Source: an uncultured Bacteroidota bacterium (GTDB lineage: Bacteria > Bacteroidota > Bacteroidia > Flavobacteriales > Flavobacteriaceae). Taken from it: a DNA stretch of 64,000 nucleotides. Every line of letters begins with the position of its first letter. The first letter of the stretch is position 1. A model generated the notes under the pieces. That model searched no databases and was not told where the DNA came from. It saw only the letters and a program-made list of their open reading frames with translations. The DNA lies in NCBI GenBank assembly GCA_902618245.1, contig CACMZR010000005.1, positions 1 through 64,000 of the forward strand. Reading direction: 5' to 3'. The position numbers and the translations under genes were made by a program. Shown piece after piece: positions 53,027 through 62,391 of the stretch.

Positions 53027-54613
53027 TTAAAATTCTGATGTAAAATGGAATTTCAAGTCGCTATAATTTTGTTGTGCCATTTTGAGGGTAAATTCTGAAT
53101 CGGACAGATAAACAAGCTTTCCTTTTTTATCGCTTGCCAGATACTTTTGTTTTTTGCGTTTAAAATCATCCATCGAAGAGCATTCTTTATCCCCATCAAC
53201 CCAACATGCTTTATATATGTTAATATTTTCGTACTCACATTCTGCTCCATATTCATTAAGAAGACGATATTGAATTACGTCGAATTGCAATGCCCCGACT
53301 GTCCCAATTATTTTTCTTCCATTTAGGTTTAAAACAAATAACTGAGCTATTCCTTCATCCATCAGCTGATTAATTCCCTTTTCTAGCTGTTTTGCTTTCA
53401 TAGGATTTTTATTATTTATATATCTAAAATGTTCCGGCGAAAAGTTTGGAATGCCTATAAAATTTAAACTTTCACCGCTTGTTAACGTATCACCAATTTT
53501 AAAATTTCCAGAATCATGAAGTCCTACAATATCCCCTGGATAGGAAACCTCAATAATTTCTTTTTTTTCAGCGAAAAAAGTATTTGGTGCAGAAAATTTT
53601 AAATTTTTATTATTACGGACGTGAAGATATGATGTATTTCGTTTAAATGTTCCTGAGACAATTTTTACAAAAGCCAGACGATTACGATGATTAGGATCCA
53701 TATTGGCATGAATTTTAAAAATAAAACCAGTAAATTTTTCTTCTTTGGGTTCTACTATTCTTTTTTCGCTTTGTTTAGGCAAAGGAAATGGAGCTATTTC
53801 TATAAAACACTCTAGAAGATCTTCAACACCATAATTATTCAAAGCTGAGCCAAAAAAAACAGGGTGAAGATCTCCATTTAAATATAAATTTTTATCGAAT
53901 GATGGATATACTCCGTGTATAAGTTCTAACTCATCTTTTAGATTTTGAATATCTTTTTTTCCAATAATTGATTCAAGCTCGGGGTCATGTAAAGAATTAA
54001 AAGTGATTTTTTTTCCAATAATTTGCTTTTGGTCATTTTGATATATATTAATATTTTTTTTCCAGACATTATAAATTCCCTTAAAATTTAAACCCATTCC
54101 GATTGGAAATGAGAGTGGAGTAACAGTTAAACCAAGTTTTTTCTCAACTTCATCTAATAGATCAAAAGCATCTTTTCCTTCACGGTCAAGTTTATTGATA
54201 AAAATAATAATTGGTATTTGACGCATCCTACAAACCTCAACTAACTTTTCGGTTTGTTCCTCAACTCCTTTAGCAACATCAATGACAACAATTACACTAT
54301 CAACTGCTGTAAGAGTTCTATAGGTATCCTCAGCAAAATCTTTATGTCCAGGTGTATCAAGAATATTTATTTTTTTGTCTTTAAAATTAAAAGCCAGAAC
54401 AGAAGTAGAAACAGAAATGCCTCTTTGCCTTTCAATTTCCATAAAATCACTCGCAGCAGTTTTTTTAATTTTGTTTGATTTTACAGCTCCTGCCTCATTA
54501 ATGGCTCCACCGAAAAGTAATAGTTTTTCTGTCAGAGTAGTTTTTCCAGCATCTGGATGAGAGATTATTCCAAATGTCCTTCTTCTTTTTATTTCTTCTT
54601 CTAGCGACATCAT
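53027..54613 (-). CDS. prfC: peptide chain release factor 3
   Basis: The 528-residue translational GTPase has P-loop SHPDAGKTTLTEKLLLFGGAI, the RGISVSTS switch, DTPGHKDFAEDTYRTL and NKLDR. It recycles RF1/RF2 from the ribosome. The ATG at 54613 (MMSLEEEIKRRRTFGIISH) is chosen because it matches family N-termini; the frame stays open for 51 more codons upstream, but that stretch is not RF3-like. It diverges from idi with 91 bases between the starts. Confidence 0.95.
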   Translation of the reverse strand: MMSLEEEIKRRRTFGIISHPDAGKTTLTEKLLLFGGAINEAGAVKSNKIKKTAASDFMEIERQRGISVSTSVLAFNFKDKKINILDTPGHKDFAEDTYRTLTAVDSVIVVIDVAKGVEEQTEKLVEVCRMRQIPIIIFINKLDREGKDAFDLLDEVEKKLGLTVTPLSFPIGMGLNFKGIYNVWKKNINIYQNDQKQIIGKKITFNSLHDPELESIIGKKDIQNLKDELELIHGVYPSFDKNLYLNGDLHPVFFGSALNNYGVEDLLECFIEIAPFPLPKQSEKRIVEPKEEKFTGFIFKIHANMDPNHRNRLAFVKIVSGTFKRNTSYLHVRNNKNLKFSAPNTFFAEKKEIIEVSYPGDIVGLHDSGNFKIGDTLTSGESLNFIGIPNFSPEHFRYINNKNPMKAKQLEKGINQLMDEGIAQLFVLNLNGRKIIGTVGALQFDVIQYRLLNEYGAECEYENINIYKACWVDGDKECSSMDDFKRKKQKYLASDKKGKLVYLSDSEFTLKMAQQNYSDLKFHFTSEF

Positions 54614-54704
54614 AAAAAATTTGAATAAAAATAATCTAAATAATTTCTCACAAGTGAAATGACCCGATAGGTTTTTGACAAAAATATAGGTATTTTTACC
54701 ATGC

Positions 54705-55229
54705 ATGAAAAAAGAAAATGTTGTACTAGTAGATAGGAATGACAATCCTATGGGTTTAATGCCCAAACTAGAAGCTCATGAAAAAGGAGTTTTGCATCGT
54801 GCTTTTTCAGTTTTTATTCTAAATCGGAAAGGCCAACTAATGCTTCAGCGCCGTGCACTAGATAAATACCATTCTCCGGGGCTTTGGACTAATACATGCT
54901 GTAGTCATCCCAGAGAAAGTGAAAGTATTATTGAAGCTGGTTTAAGGAGACTTAAAGAAGAAATGGGTTTTACAACCCCATTGGAGCCTATGTTCAGCTT
55001 TATCTATAAATCAAAATTTGACAATGGTTTAACAGAACATGAGTTTGACCACGTACTTCTTGGTTATTATGATAAACCACCGTTTATTAATGCAATTGAA
55101 GTATCAGAGTGGAAATGGATGTCTTTAGAAAAAATAATTTTAGAAATAAAAAATAAACCAGAGGACTTTACAGTTTGGTTTAAGATTATTTTTGAGAGAT
55201 TTTATAATCATATATATAAAACAAGATGA
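54705..55229 (+). CDS. idi: isopentenyl-diphosphate delta-isomerase, type I
   Basis: The 174-residue Nudix-fold enzyme has HRAFSVFILNRKGQLMLQRRA, the catalytic Cys in TNTCCSHPRESE and Glu in GLRRLKEEMGF. It interconverts IPP and DMAPP and completes the mevalonate route begun by genes at 9984-12016. The ATG at 54705 is followed by a short basic start. It overlaps queD by 4 bases. Confidence 0.95.
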   Translation: MKKENVVLVDRNDNPMGLMPKLEAHEKGVLHRAFSVFILNRKGQLMLQRRALDKYHSPGLWTNTCCSHPRESESIIEAGLRRLKEEMGFTTPLEPMFSFIYKSKFDNGLTEHEFDHVLLGYYDKPPFINAIEVSEWKWMSLEKIILEIKNKPEDFTVWFKIIFERFYNHIYKTR

Positions 55230-55633
55230 AAGTAACTGTAAGTAGGAAAGCACATTTTAATGCTGCACACCGCCTTTATAATAAAGAATGGTCAGATAAA
55301 AAAAATTATTCTGTTTTTGGGAAGTGTTCAAATCCTCACTATCATGGGCACAATTATGAGCTGATTGTTCACGTGACAGGTATAGTTGATCCAAAAACGG
55401 GCTATGTTATTGATATGAAAATTTTAAAAGACCTCATTAAATCTGAAGTTGAGGAAAAGATGGATCATAAAAATTTAAATGAAGAAGTACCAGAATTTAT
55501 TGAAATGATTCCAACTGCAGAAAATATAGCTATAGTTATCTACAATAAACTCAAACCTCACCTAAATTCAAAACACTCTTTAGAGATAACTTTATATGAA
55601 ACTCCAAGAAACTTTGTTAGTTATTCAGGATAA
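55226..55633 (+). CDS. queD: 6-carboxytetrahydropterin synthase (QueD/PTPS family)
   Basis: The 135-residue protein has zinc ligands in HFNAAHRL and HYHGHNYEL, catalytic Cys in GKCSNPHYHGH and the acidic end with LEITLYETPRNFVSY. QueD converts dihydroneopterin triphosphate to 6-carboxytetrahydropterin in queuosine synthesis. A role in tetrahydropterin synthesis is also possible for the family. The 4-base overlap with idi indicates one operon although the pathways differ. Confidence 0.92.
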   Translation: MKVTVSRKAHFNAAHRLYNKEWSDKKNYSVFGKCSNPHYHGHNYELIVHVTGIVDPKTGYVIDMKILKDLIKSEVEEKMDHKNLNEEVPEFIEMIPTAENIAIVIYNKLKPHLNSKHSLEITLYETPRNFVSYSG

Positions 55634-55696
55634 AACCCTTTTTTTAGTTTTCATTTAAAAAAATATTTATATTCATTAATTATTTAACTAGTTAAG

Positions 55697-55963
55697 ATGC
55701 CGAGTATTAAACTTTTAAAAAAAGAAATTAATAATGACATAGGAGATCTTATTGAGGAGATTTATCTTTGGGAGTTGTCAAATCCTAATGGTGATCTAGG
55801 CCAAAGTGAAAAACTAGTTGAAGAAGCGCTTCAAGCCTTTGATAATTTGATAGTTATGATTAATGCTGTTAAAGGGGACAACAAGAAGGAACAGTTTAAA
55901 AAAATCGAAAAAGAGCGAAAGAAAGTTATGGACTCGTTACTCAAAAAATCAGCAGCACTTTAA
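55697..55963 (+). CDS. conserved small helical protein, unknown function
   Basis: The 88-residue protein is highly charged and helical (KLLKKEINNDIGDLIEEIYLWELSNP, then KLVEEALQAFDNLIVMINAVKG and KKEQFKKIEKERKKVMDSLLKK). It has no signal or membrane segment. A long amphipathic pattern suggests a coiled-coil or helical bundle. It ends 4 bases into the convergent DUF4369 gene. It was seen as a lone gene; no function can be given. Confidence 0.7.
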   Translation: MPSIKLLKKEINNDIGDLIEEIYLWELSNPNGDLGQSEKLVEEALQAFDNLIVMINAVKGDNKKEQFKKIEKERKKVMDSLLKKSAAL

Positions 55964-56694
55964 TTCGCTTCCATTTTTCGTCTTTGTTCAAGCAAGTTTA
56001 AAAACTCAATACCATATTTAGATGCTTTGACCTCATTTGTCAGTTTATTTGCAATTGAGTCTAATAACGTCAAATTCGCATCAAACACTTGAGTTATTGC
56101 TAGATAAGGAGCAATGTTTTGATCTGGGTTTTGTGCAGCAAAATTTATTGTATAGAGGTATCTCCTATTCAATAGATTAGCAATTTTTTTCTCTATTGAA
56201 TCAACTCTTTCAATTTTTTTTTCTGCTTTTGCTACATACAGATCCTTTAGTAAATCAAGATTTTTGTCATTAAACTTTCTACTCATCGATTCATATTTTT
56301 GAAGCAATTCTTGATTTTTTGAACCTGAAATTTTCGCACTGCTTTCAAATGTTTTGAGTAGTGTATTAATTTCTATTGTACCTTTTTCACCAAAAAATAA
56401 AATTCGGTCATTTAGGCTGTCACCATCATCTTTATTTAGGTAAAGGTAAAATACTTCAGCAGATTTAATAGGTGTTTGAAATCTAAACTCAGGTGAACCA
56501 TCTACAAAAGTTGAATCAAGATTTATTAATATAGTATCTTTTATTCTTTGAAGATATAGCTTACCTTTTCTTAGTCCCTTTATACTGCCTTTTACAATCA
56601 TGAGGTCTTTAAAATTAGATTTTTCATTTTGATTGCAAGAAAAAATAAAGGTGCCTAAAAAAGTAATCAGAAAATATTTTTTGAGTTTTAACAT
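55960..56694 (-). CDS. DUF4369 domain lipoprotein
   Basis: The 244-residue protein has a lipobox (FIFSC, Cys20) followed by a DUF4369 domain: VKGSIKGLRKGKLYLQRIKDTILINLDS and the strand-rich YLYLNKDDGDSLNDRILFFGEKGTIEI. DUF4369 usually precedes a thioredoxin-fold (TlpA) domain, but here only a helical tail follows and no CxxC is present. It begins 1 base after the DUF5916 gene stop, so both are in one unit. Confidence 0.83.
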   Translation of the reverse strand: MLKLKKYFLITFLGTFIFSCNQNEKSNFKDLMIVKGSIKGLRKGKLYLQRIKDTILINLDSTFVDGSPEFRFQTPIKSAEVFYLYLNKDDGDSLNDRILFFGEKGTIEINTLLKTFESSAKISGSKNQELLQKYESMSRKFNDKNLDLLKDLYVAKAEKKIERVDSIEKKIANLLNRRYLYTINFAAQNPDQNIAPYLAITQVFDANLTLLDSIANKLTNEVKASKYGIEFLNLLEQRRKMEAN

Positions 56695-56695
56695 T

Positions 56696-58900
56696 TCAAA
56701 TATTTAACCAGTATGTAAATTTCAAGTTAAAGCTACGATATCTTGGTGAAAAATTATCCGTACTAATATAATTATCGTTATAAACCAAAAATAAATCTGA
56801 AAGAGGAGCAAAACGCCACTGCATTCTAGAGTTCACGCCCAAATTTTCTCCTTGTGAGTTGTATTGAATGAAGGTGGTCCATGTTATGGTTTTCGTAAAA
56901 GTAAAATCAATTTTGGGACTTATTAACCAAATATTTTTTGATGGGTAAGGATTTGGAAGGTTTATAGAATTAAAATTTACAATAAAACTCGCGTTAACTA
57001 TAGGTTGTTTCCTCCAGTTAAATTTATTTTCAAGAGTAAATTTGGTTCCATTGAAAAAAGTTCCATAAGAAATTTTAGAGTCAAGATTAAAAATTTTTGT
57101 TTGATCAGATCGATAACCAAATTCTATGTCACCATATGAATAGTTAGAATTTGCAGGAAGATATGCTCCTTCGTAACTTCGAGTTGGGTCAAAATCTGAA
57201 ACTAGATATATATACCGGTTAATGTATTGAAGAGATAGACTGCTCGTATTTAGAAATCTTTTTTGAATAGTTGAGATAAAAACTCTATCTGTCATTAGAT
57301 ATTCTCTTGCTGTGTCATAAACAAAAAAACCTCTTTGTATGAAACTATAACTCGTTATTTCTGGATTTTTTGGATATATCCTAAAGGTGTATTCTGGTGT
57401 AAGTTTTAAAAATCCCGTACGCCTATAAAAACCTAAATTTGATCTGAAGTCATCGCCCCCATGAATCAATCCCATTCCAATTTTATGGCGAAGTGTATTG
57501 CGCTGAATTCTTAAACCTACTATTTGATCATCACCATCTAGTCCTTCAGTGAATGATTTATGTAAGTATGTACGACCTGACCATTTACTATCTGAAGATG
57601 CTAAATTATATTCTATTCCAGCAACACTGTTTTTTCTTTCTTCATTATCTAAGAAGTCATAGTTTTCAATAGCACTTCGATTCATAAAAAAGAAACTAAT
57701 ATTTGATCTATCAAATACTTTCTGCCTTAATGTAAAAACAGAATTTAAATTTGATGCAATTTCATTTTTCACATCTTCATCTGTAAGAATACTTAAAAGA
57801 CCAACTCGTAGGCTTGAATTTAATTTACCACTCAGCCGAGCTCCATAAATGATTTTATTCTCTATTGTATTTCCATCCAAATCTTCAGCAACACCTATTC
57901 TTCTTGAGAAAAAAGGAACAACATCTCTCACAGTACCAAAATCGTTAAAAAGGTCATTGTTTTGTGTAAAGAATTGACGTTTTTCAGGAAGTGCAATTGC
58001 AAAACGAGTGAGGTTTACAATCTGATCATCTGCCTCAACTTGGGAAAAATCAGGATTAAAAGTAAGGTCTAAATTTAGGGCATTCCCTATTGGAATCTTA
58101 GCATCACCTCCTATACCTGTATTTAAATTTGAAGATTGATTTAAGAAATCTTTTTGTGTTATACCACTAATATATGGGATTAATGAAATTGGATTACGTG
58201 CTTTTTTTAGGGGTTTTTCAAAAATCATTTTACCCATAAATCCTAAATTGCCAATGAGTTGATTTTGAGGAGTTTTCACCCATACACTATATTCATTATT
58301 TTGTCTATTTCCTCTATAAATGTTAAAACGCCACGAGCTATCTCTATTATTGTAAAAAAAGGAAGCGAATGGAATTTGAATTTCTACTGAATACCGATCT
58401 TCATATACTTTAGATTCAACAAACCATTTTGTATCCCATGTGTAGTTCCTATCTGTTCTGTATTCTTGATTTCCACCTGAAATAAGTCCCTCGTTTTTTA
58501 GCCCTAAGGGATTTGTTGAGAATGAGAAAGCGTTTGTCCCATCATTAAATGTATCGAAAAGAAGAGTTATAAACTCAGCTCCATAAGAGCTGAAGTCGCG
58601 TTTTAGACTTGGTGTAGTAAAATTTATTCCGTCTGTTAGTGATTCGACAAGGATATAGAGATTTTTCTGATTTTTAAGAATTTTGAATCTGGTTTGTTTT
58701 TCAGCTTTTAAACTATCATTTGGTCTCCATAGCCAAAATTCTGATTGCCATTCTGCTATATCCCATTCTTTTTCATTTCCAATTCCATCAATATTTATAT
58801 CAGATTCAATATTCTTAATTATAAACTCTTTCTCATTCTGAGTGAAACAAAATAAAGATTTAAATAAAAAAATTGTTAACACGACCCTTTGAATACTCAA
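56696..58900 (-). CDS. DUF5916 outer-membrane protein with CBM9-like N-terminal domain
   Basis: The 734-residue protein has a signal peptide ending near FCFTQ, then a carbohydrate-binding-9-like domain (INIDGIGNEKEWDIAEWQSEFW, then YILVESLTD, FITLLFDTFND). From about residue 230 a long stretch of alternating strands ends in FKFTYWLNI with a terminal aromatic/hydrophobic pattern, consistent with an outer-membrane beta-barrel. DUF5916 proteins are abundant in marine Flavobacteria without a proven substrate. The DUF4369 lipoprotein downstream may be a partner. Confidence 0.87.
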   Translation of the reverse strand: MSIQRVVLTIFLFKSLFCFTQNEKEFIIKNIESDINIDGIGNEKEWDIAEWQSEFWLWRPNDSLKAEKQTRFKILKNQKNLYILVESLTDGINFTTPSLKRDFSSYGAEFITLLFDTFNDGTNAFSFSTNPLGLKNEGLISGGNQEYRTDRNYTWDTKWFVESKVYEDRYSVEIQIPFASFFYNNRDSSWRFNIYRGNRQNNEYSVWVKTPQNQLIGNLGFMGKMIFEKPLKKARNPISLIPYISGITQKDFLNQSSNLNTGIGGDAKIPIGNALNLDLTFNPDFSQVEADDQIVNLTRFAIALPEKRQFFTQNNDLFNDFGTVRDVVPFFSRRIGVAEDLDGNTIENKIIYGARLSGKLNSSLRVGLLSILTDEDVKNEIASNLNSVFTLRQKVFDRSNISFFFMNRSAIENYDFLDNEERKNSVAGIEYNLASSDSKWSGRTYLHKSFTEGLDGDDQIVGLRIQRNTLRHKIGMGLIHGGDDFRSNLGFYRRTGFLKLTPEYTFRIYPKNPEITSYSFIQRGFFVYDTAREYLMTDRVFISTIQKRFLNTSSLSLQYINRYIYLVSDFDPTRSYEGAYLPANSNYSYGDIEFGYRSDQTKIFNLDSKISYGTFFNGTKFTLENKFNWRKQPIVNASFIVNFNSINLPNPYPSKNIWLISPKIDFTFTKTITWTTFIQYNSQGENLGVNSRMQWRFAPLSDLFLVYNDNYISTDNFSPRYRSFNLKFTYWLNI

Positions 58901-58920
58901 AATGCAATTTTTTAGAAGGA

Positions 58921-58950
58921 TTGTAAAAATAAGATTTAAAATTATATTTG
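58921..58950 (+). promoter_or_regulatory. promoter of the S1/P1 nuclease gene (complete -33/-7)
   Basis: TTG (58921-58923), 19 bases, then TATATTTG (58943-58950) is a full flavobacterial promoter. The ATG at 58954 begins 3 bases after the box, so the transcript would begin at about the start codon itself. Confidence 0.65.
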
Positions 58951-58953
58951 AGT

Positions 58954-59730
58954 ATGATTTTAAAACTCATATTCATTTATAACTTTTTCCTGGGATATTT
59001 TTTAACAAATGATATTTCATGGGGTAAAACAGGACACCGTGTTGTAGGTGAGGTTGCATCAAAATACATCTCAAAAAATACTAGAATTTCACTTGACAAA
59101 ATTTTGGAAGGCCAAAGCCTTGCTTATGTCTCAACTTATGCCGATGAAATTAAATCAGATAAAAAATATTTAAAGTATAATGCTTGGCATTATGCAAATC
59201 TTAATCTAAACGAAACTTACCAATCAAGCTATAAAAATCCAAATGGTGACATTGTTAAAGCAATAAAAACAAGTATAGAAATTTTAAAATCAAAATCTCC
59301 AACAAAAAACGAAAAACAATTTTATTTGAAATTGTTAGTTCACTTAGTAGGTGATTTACATCAACCACTACACTTAGGAAAAAAAGAAGATAGAGGTGGA
59401 AATGATATTGGTATTTTATGGTTTGGAAAAAAATCCAATCTTCATAGACTTTGGGATAGTGATATCATAGATAATAGTAAATTTAGTTTTACTGAATTAA
59501 GCCAAAATTTACCTATTATCTCTCCTGAAAAAAGAAAAAAAATTACATCAAGTTCTATAGATTCGTGGATTCAAGAAACGCATGCTTTAACTAAAAAAAT
59601 TTATATGGAATTACCAGAAAATAAGAATCTTGGATATAAATATAGTTATGAGAACTTTGAAATTATAAGGTACCAATTATTAAAAGCCGGTTTGAGATTA
59701 GCTTTTATTTTAGATGATATATTTAAATAA
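58954..59730 (+). CDS. S1/P1-type nuclease
   Basis: The 258-residue secreted zinc nuclease has a signal segment (LIFIYNFFLGYFLTNDIS) directly before WGKTGHRVVGEVA, whose Trp becomes the mature N-terminus and a zinc ligand. Other ligands are in YADEI, WHYAN, HLVGDLHQPLHLG, RGGND and HRLWDSDI. It degrades single-stranded DNA/RNA and 3'-nucleotides outside the cytoplasm, and may supply phosphate or nucleosides. It overlaps alkB convergently by 8 bases. Confidence 0.93.
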   Translation: MILKLIFIYNFFLGYFLTNDISWGKTGHRVVGEVASKYISKNTRISLDKILEGQSLAYVSTYADEIKSDKKYLKYNAWHYANLNLNETYQSSYKNPNGDIVKAIKTSIEILKSKSPTKNEKQFYLKLLVHLVGDLHQPLHLGKKEDRGGNDIGILWFGKKSNLHRLWDSDIIDNSKFSFTELSQNLPIISPEKRKKITSSSIDSWIQETHALTKKIYMELPENKNLGYKYSYENFEIIRYQLLKAGLRLAFILDDIFK

Positions 59731-60331
59731 TCTTACGAAAAGTTAAATTAATTCTCGTTCCAACTGGCTGTGAAGTTTTTGCAATTTGATGTAACCAATG
59801 TGTTTGAGTTTCTCCTTCCATAAAAAAAAGACTTCCAGACTTTAAAAGAATCTTAAAGCGTAATTCTTTTTTTTCCTTATGTTTAAGATGGAAAAATCGA
59901 TCTGAACCAAAACTTACCGAAGCTATAATGGGGTTTTTACCTAACTCTTTTTCATTGTCTGCATGCCAACCATTGCTATCGTTACCATTACGATATTGGT
60001 TTATTAATACAGTTGTAAATACATTATTACTAACCTTATGTATGCGATTCTGAATTTCAGATAATATGTGAGTCATTTTTTCTGGATGCATCTTAATTCC
60101 AGAATATGAGTAAGGTAAAGCATTATTTGCATATAGTGCTGTTAGTCTTGGTTGCATGTAAGTTTTTCCATAAACTTTAATTTTGTCTCGTTTCCAAGTA
60201 GTCGTATTTAAAATTTCAATAAAATAATTACTCGCTTCTTTTTTATTAAAAAAAGATTCATAGTACCTTAATTTTGCACCTGGTAAATTTAAGGGAGTAC
60301 CGTCACCTAAAATATTTAAAGGTTTAAGCAT
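59723..60331 (-). CDS. alkB: alpha-ketoglutarate-dependent dioxygenase, AlkB family
   Basis: The 202-residue protein has the Fe(II) ligands H-x-D in GWHADNEKE and a distal His in THWLHQIAK, then the 2-oxoglutarate-binding Arg pair in TRINLTFRK. It reverses N1-methyladenine and N3-methylcytosine damage in DNA or RNA. It is more like plant/human ALKBH2 forms common in marine bacteria than E. coli AlkB. It shares 8 bases with the convergent nuclease gene. Confidence 0.9.
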   Translation of the reverse strand: MLKPLNILGDGTPLNLPGAKLRYYESFFNKKEASNYFIEILNTTTWKRDKIKVYGKTYMQPRLTALYANNALPYSYSGIKMHPEKMTHILSEIQNRIHKVSNNVFTTVLINQYRNGNDSNGWHADNEKELGKNPIIASVSFGSDRFFHLKHKEKKELRFKILLKSGSLFFMEGETQTHWLHQIAKTSQPVGTRINLTFRKII

Positions 60332-60368
60332 TATTTGATTAGTTGTAAAAAATTTTTAAACCAGTTTT

Positions 60369-62249
60369 CTACTTGATTAAATCCACGCTCCTTTGAATAA
60401 ACTGCGTTAAAGCCTCACCCTTAAGCAGGTTTTGTGAAAGTTTTGCTAAATCTAATGCTTGTTTTATAAGATGTTCTTTTTTCTTTTTGGTTTTAGTATT
60501 TAAAATCTGGCCCACCAGTTCATGATTTGTGTTTACAACTAAGTTGAACATTTCGGGCATATTACCCATCATTCCCCCACCACCAGTTTGTTGCATTTCT
60601 TTCATTCGACGCATAAATTCTGGTTGTGTCAGAACAAATGGCATACTTTTACTATCCAATGACTCTAATTGAACTGTATATCCACCTTCCTTGACAACAT
60701 CCTCTATAAGTGGTTTCAATGTTTCTTTTTCTTTGTCTGAAAGTTTAGACACAGTGGCTTCGTCTTTTTTTATAAGATTTTCCAAAGTATCACCATCAAC
60801 CCTAGAAAAAGAAACTTTTTCTTTTTTACCTTCTAATTTTTGGATTAAGTGTCCAATTATAGGTGAGTCCAAAAGCAAAACTTTATAGCCTTTGCTCTTA
60901 GCCTGCTCAATATAACTATGTTGCGAATCAACATCAGATGCATAGAGAATGACTAGTTTGTCATCTTTATCGGTTTGATTATCCTTTATTGAATCTTTAA
61001 GTTCATCAAAGGTTAAATATTCCTTATCCGTAGTTGGATATAATGCGAAGCCTTCTGCTTTATCAAAAAACTTATCTTCGCTTAACATTCCATATTCAAT
61101 CACGACCTTTATATCGTTCCACTTTTCTTCAAATGATTTTCTATCTTTTTTGAATAAACTACTTAGTTTATCTCCAACTTTTCTTGTAATGTAATTACTA
61201 ATTTTTTTAACAGCACCGTCTGCTTGCAAATAACTCCTTGAGACATTAAGCGGTATATCAGGTGAATCAATTACGCCTCTTAGTAAGGTTAAAAACTCAG
61301 GAACAATTCCCTCAACATTGTCTGTTACGAAAACCTGATTTTGATAAAGCTGAATCCGATCCTTTTGAATATTAATATCATTTTTTATTCTTGGAAAATA
61401 CAATATGCCTGTTAGATTAAATGGATAATCAACGTTTAGGTGAATATTAAATAAAGGTTCTTCAAATTGCATAGGATAAAGTTCTCTGTAAAAAGACTGA
61501 TAATCTTCATCCTTTAGATCAGAAGGCTTTTTCGTCCAAGCAGGCTCTGAATTATTAATTATATTGTCAACAGTTTTAGTTTCGGGCTTTGCATCATCTG
61601 GAGAATTTTTAGGTAACGGTATTGTTTCTTCTTTAGTTCCAAACTTAATTGGTATAGGCATGAATTTATTATATTTAGACAGAAGCTCTTTAATGCGATT
61701 TTCTTCCAAAAACTCCTTAGAATCTTTATCAATGTGAAGAACAATCTCAGTACCCCTATCTTTTTTGTCCACTGTTTCGATACTATACTCTGGAGATCCA
61801 TCGCAAATCCAATGTGCCGCAGCATCTTTACTGTAAGATTTAGTTATTATCTCTACTTTATTTGCAACCATAAAAGCAGAATAAAATCCTAAACCAAAGT
61901 GACCAATTATTCCACTATCTTTTGCGGAATCTTTATACTTTTCAAGAAATTCCTCAGCACCGGAAAAAGCAACATCGTTAATATATTTTTGAACTTCCTC
62001 TTTTGACATTCCAATGCCCCTATCGATAATGTGGAGCTTTTTTCCTTTCTTATCAATTTTAACTTCTATTTGTAAGTTGCCTAAATCACCCTTTATTTTG
62101 CCTATACTACTTAGGTGGTTTAATTTTGTTGTTGCATCAGTTGCATTTGATATTAATTCTCTAAGAAAAATTTCTTGGTCACTGTACAAAAACTTTTTTA
62201 TTAATGGAAAAATATTTTCTACAGATACATTTATTTTACCTTTACTCAT
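60369..62249 (-). CDS. htpG: molecular chaperone HtpG (Hsp90)
   Basis: The 626-residue protein has the GHKL ATPase domain (FLRELISNATDATTKL, IDRGIGMSKEEV, GHFGLGFYSAFMV), the middle domain (LNVSRSYLQ) and a C-terminal dimerisation part with GGGMMGNMPEM. It handles client folding with Hsp70. A TTTG/TATTTTTT promoter lies upstream on the minus strand. It diverges from the TetR-like gene. Confidence 0.97.
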   Translation of the reverse strand: MSKGKINVSVENIFPLIKKFLYSDQEIFLRELISNATDATTKLNHLSSIGKIKGDLGNLQIEVKIDKKGKKLHIIDRGIGMSKEEVQKYINDVAFSGAEEFLEKYKDSAKDSGIIGHFGLGFYSAFMVANKVEIITKSYSKDAAAHWICDGSPEYSIETVDKKDRGTEIVLHIDKDSKEFLEENRIKELLSKYNKFMPIPIKFGTKEETIPLPKNSPDDAKPETKTVDNIINNSEPAWTKKPSDLKDEDYQSFYRELYPMQFEEPLFNIHLNVDYPFNLTGILYFPRIKNDINIQKDRIQLYQNQVFVTDNVEGIVPEFLTLLRGVIDSPDIPLNVSRSYLQADGAVKKISNYITRKVGDKLSSLFKKDRKSFEEKWNDIKVVIEYGMLSEDKFFDKAEGFALYPTTDKEYLTFDELKDSIKDNQTDKDDKLVILYASDVDSQHSYIEQAKSKGYKVLLLDSPIIGHLIQKLEGKKEKVSFSRVDGDTLENLIKKDEATVSKLSDKEKETLKPLIEDVVKEGGYTVQLESLDSKSMPFVLTQPEFMRRMKEMQQTGGGGMMGNMPEMFNLVVNTNHELVGQILNTKTKKKKEHLIKQALDLAKLSQNLLKGEALTQFIQRSVDLIK

Positions 62250-62279
62250 AATTAAATTTTATTTGTTTTAAATTGTCAA

Positions 62280-62310
62280 AAAAAATACCAATGTTAATTT
62301 CTGTGACAAA
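62280..62310 (-). promoter_or_regulatory. candidate htpG promoter
   Basis: On the minus strand TTTG (62310-62307) is followed after 19 bases by TATTTTTT (62287-62280), a -7 box with one mismatch to TAnnTTTG. The 5' leader would be about 25 bases. No CIRCE-type inverted repeat was seen. Confidence 0.5.
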
Positions 62311-62366
62311 GTGGCATTTCGTATTTTGGTATTTGTTTAATTTTTAAATAAAATAATTAAACAAAT

Positions 62367-62374
62367 TATATTTG
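62367..62374 (+). promoter_or_regulatory. candidate -7 box for the TetR-like gene
   Basis: TATATTTG, 17 bases before the ATG at 62392. No -33 TTG at the expected distance. It faces away from the htpG promoter within a shared 142-base gap. Confidence 0.45.
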
Positions 62375-62391
62375 TCTTTAAAATTTTGTTA

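Noticed and set aside
54614-54766. 51-codon upstream extension of prfC
   Set aside because: The added residues do not resemble RF3 N-termini and overlap the idi region; the ATG at 54613 fits the family.
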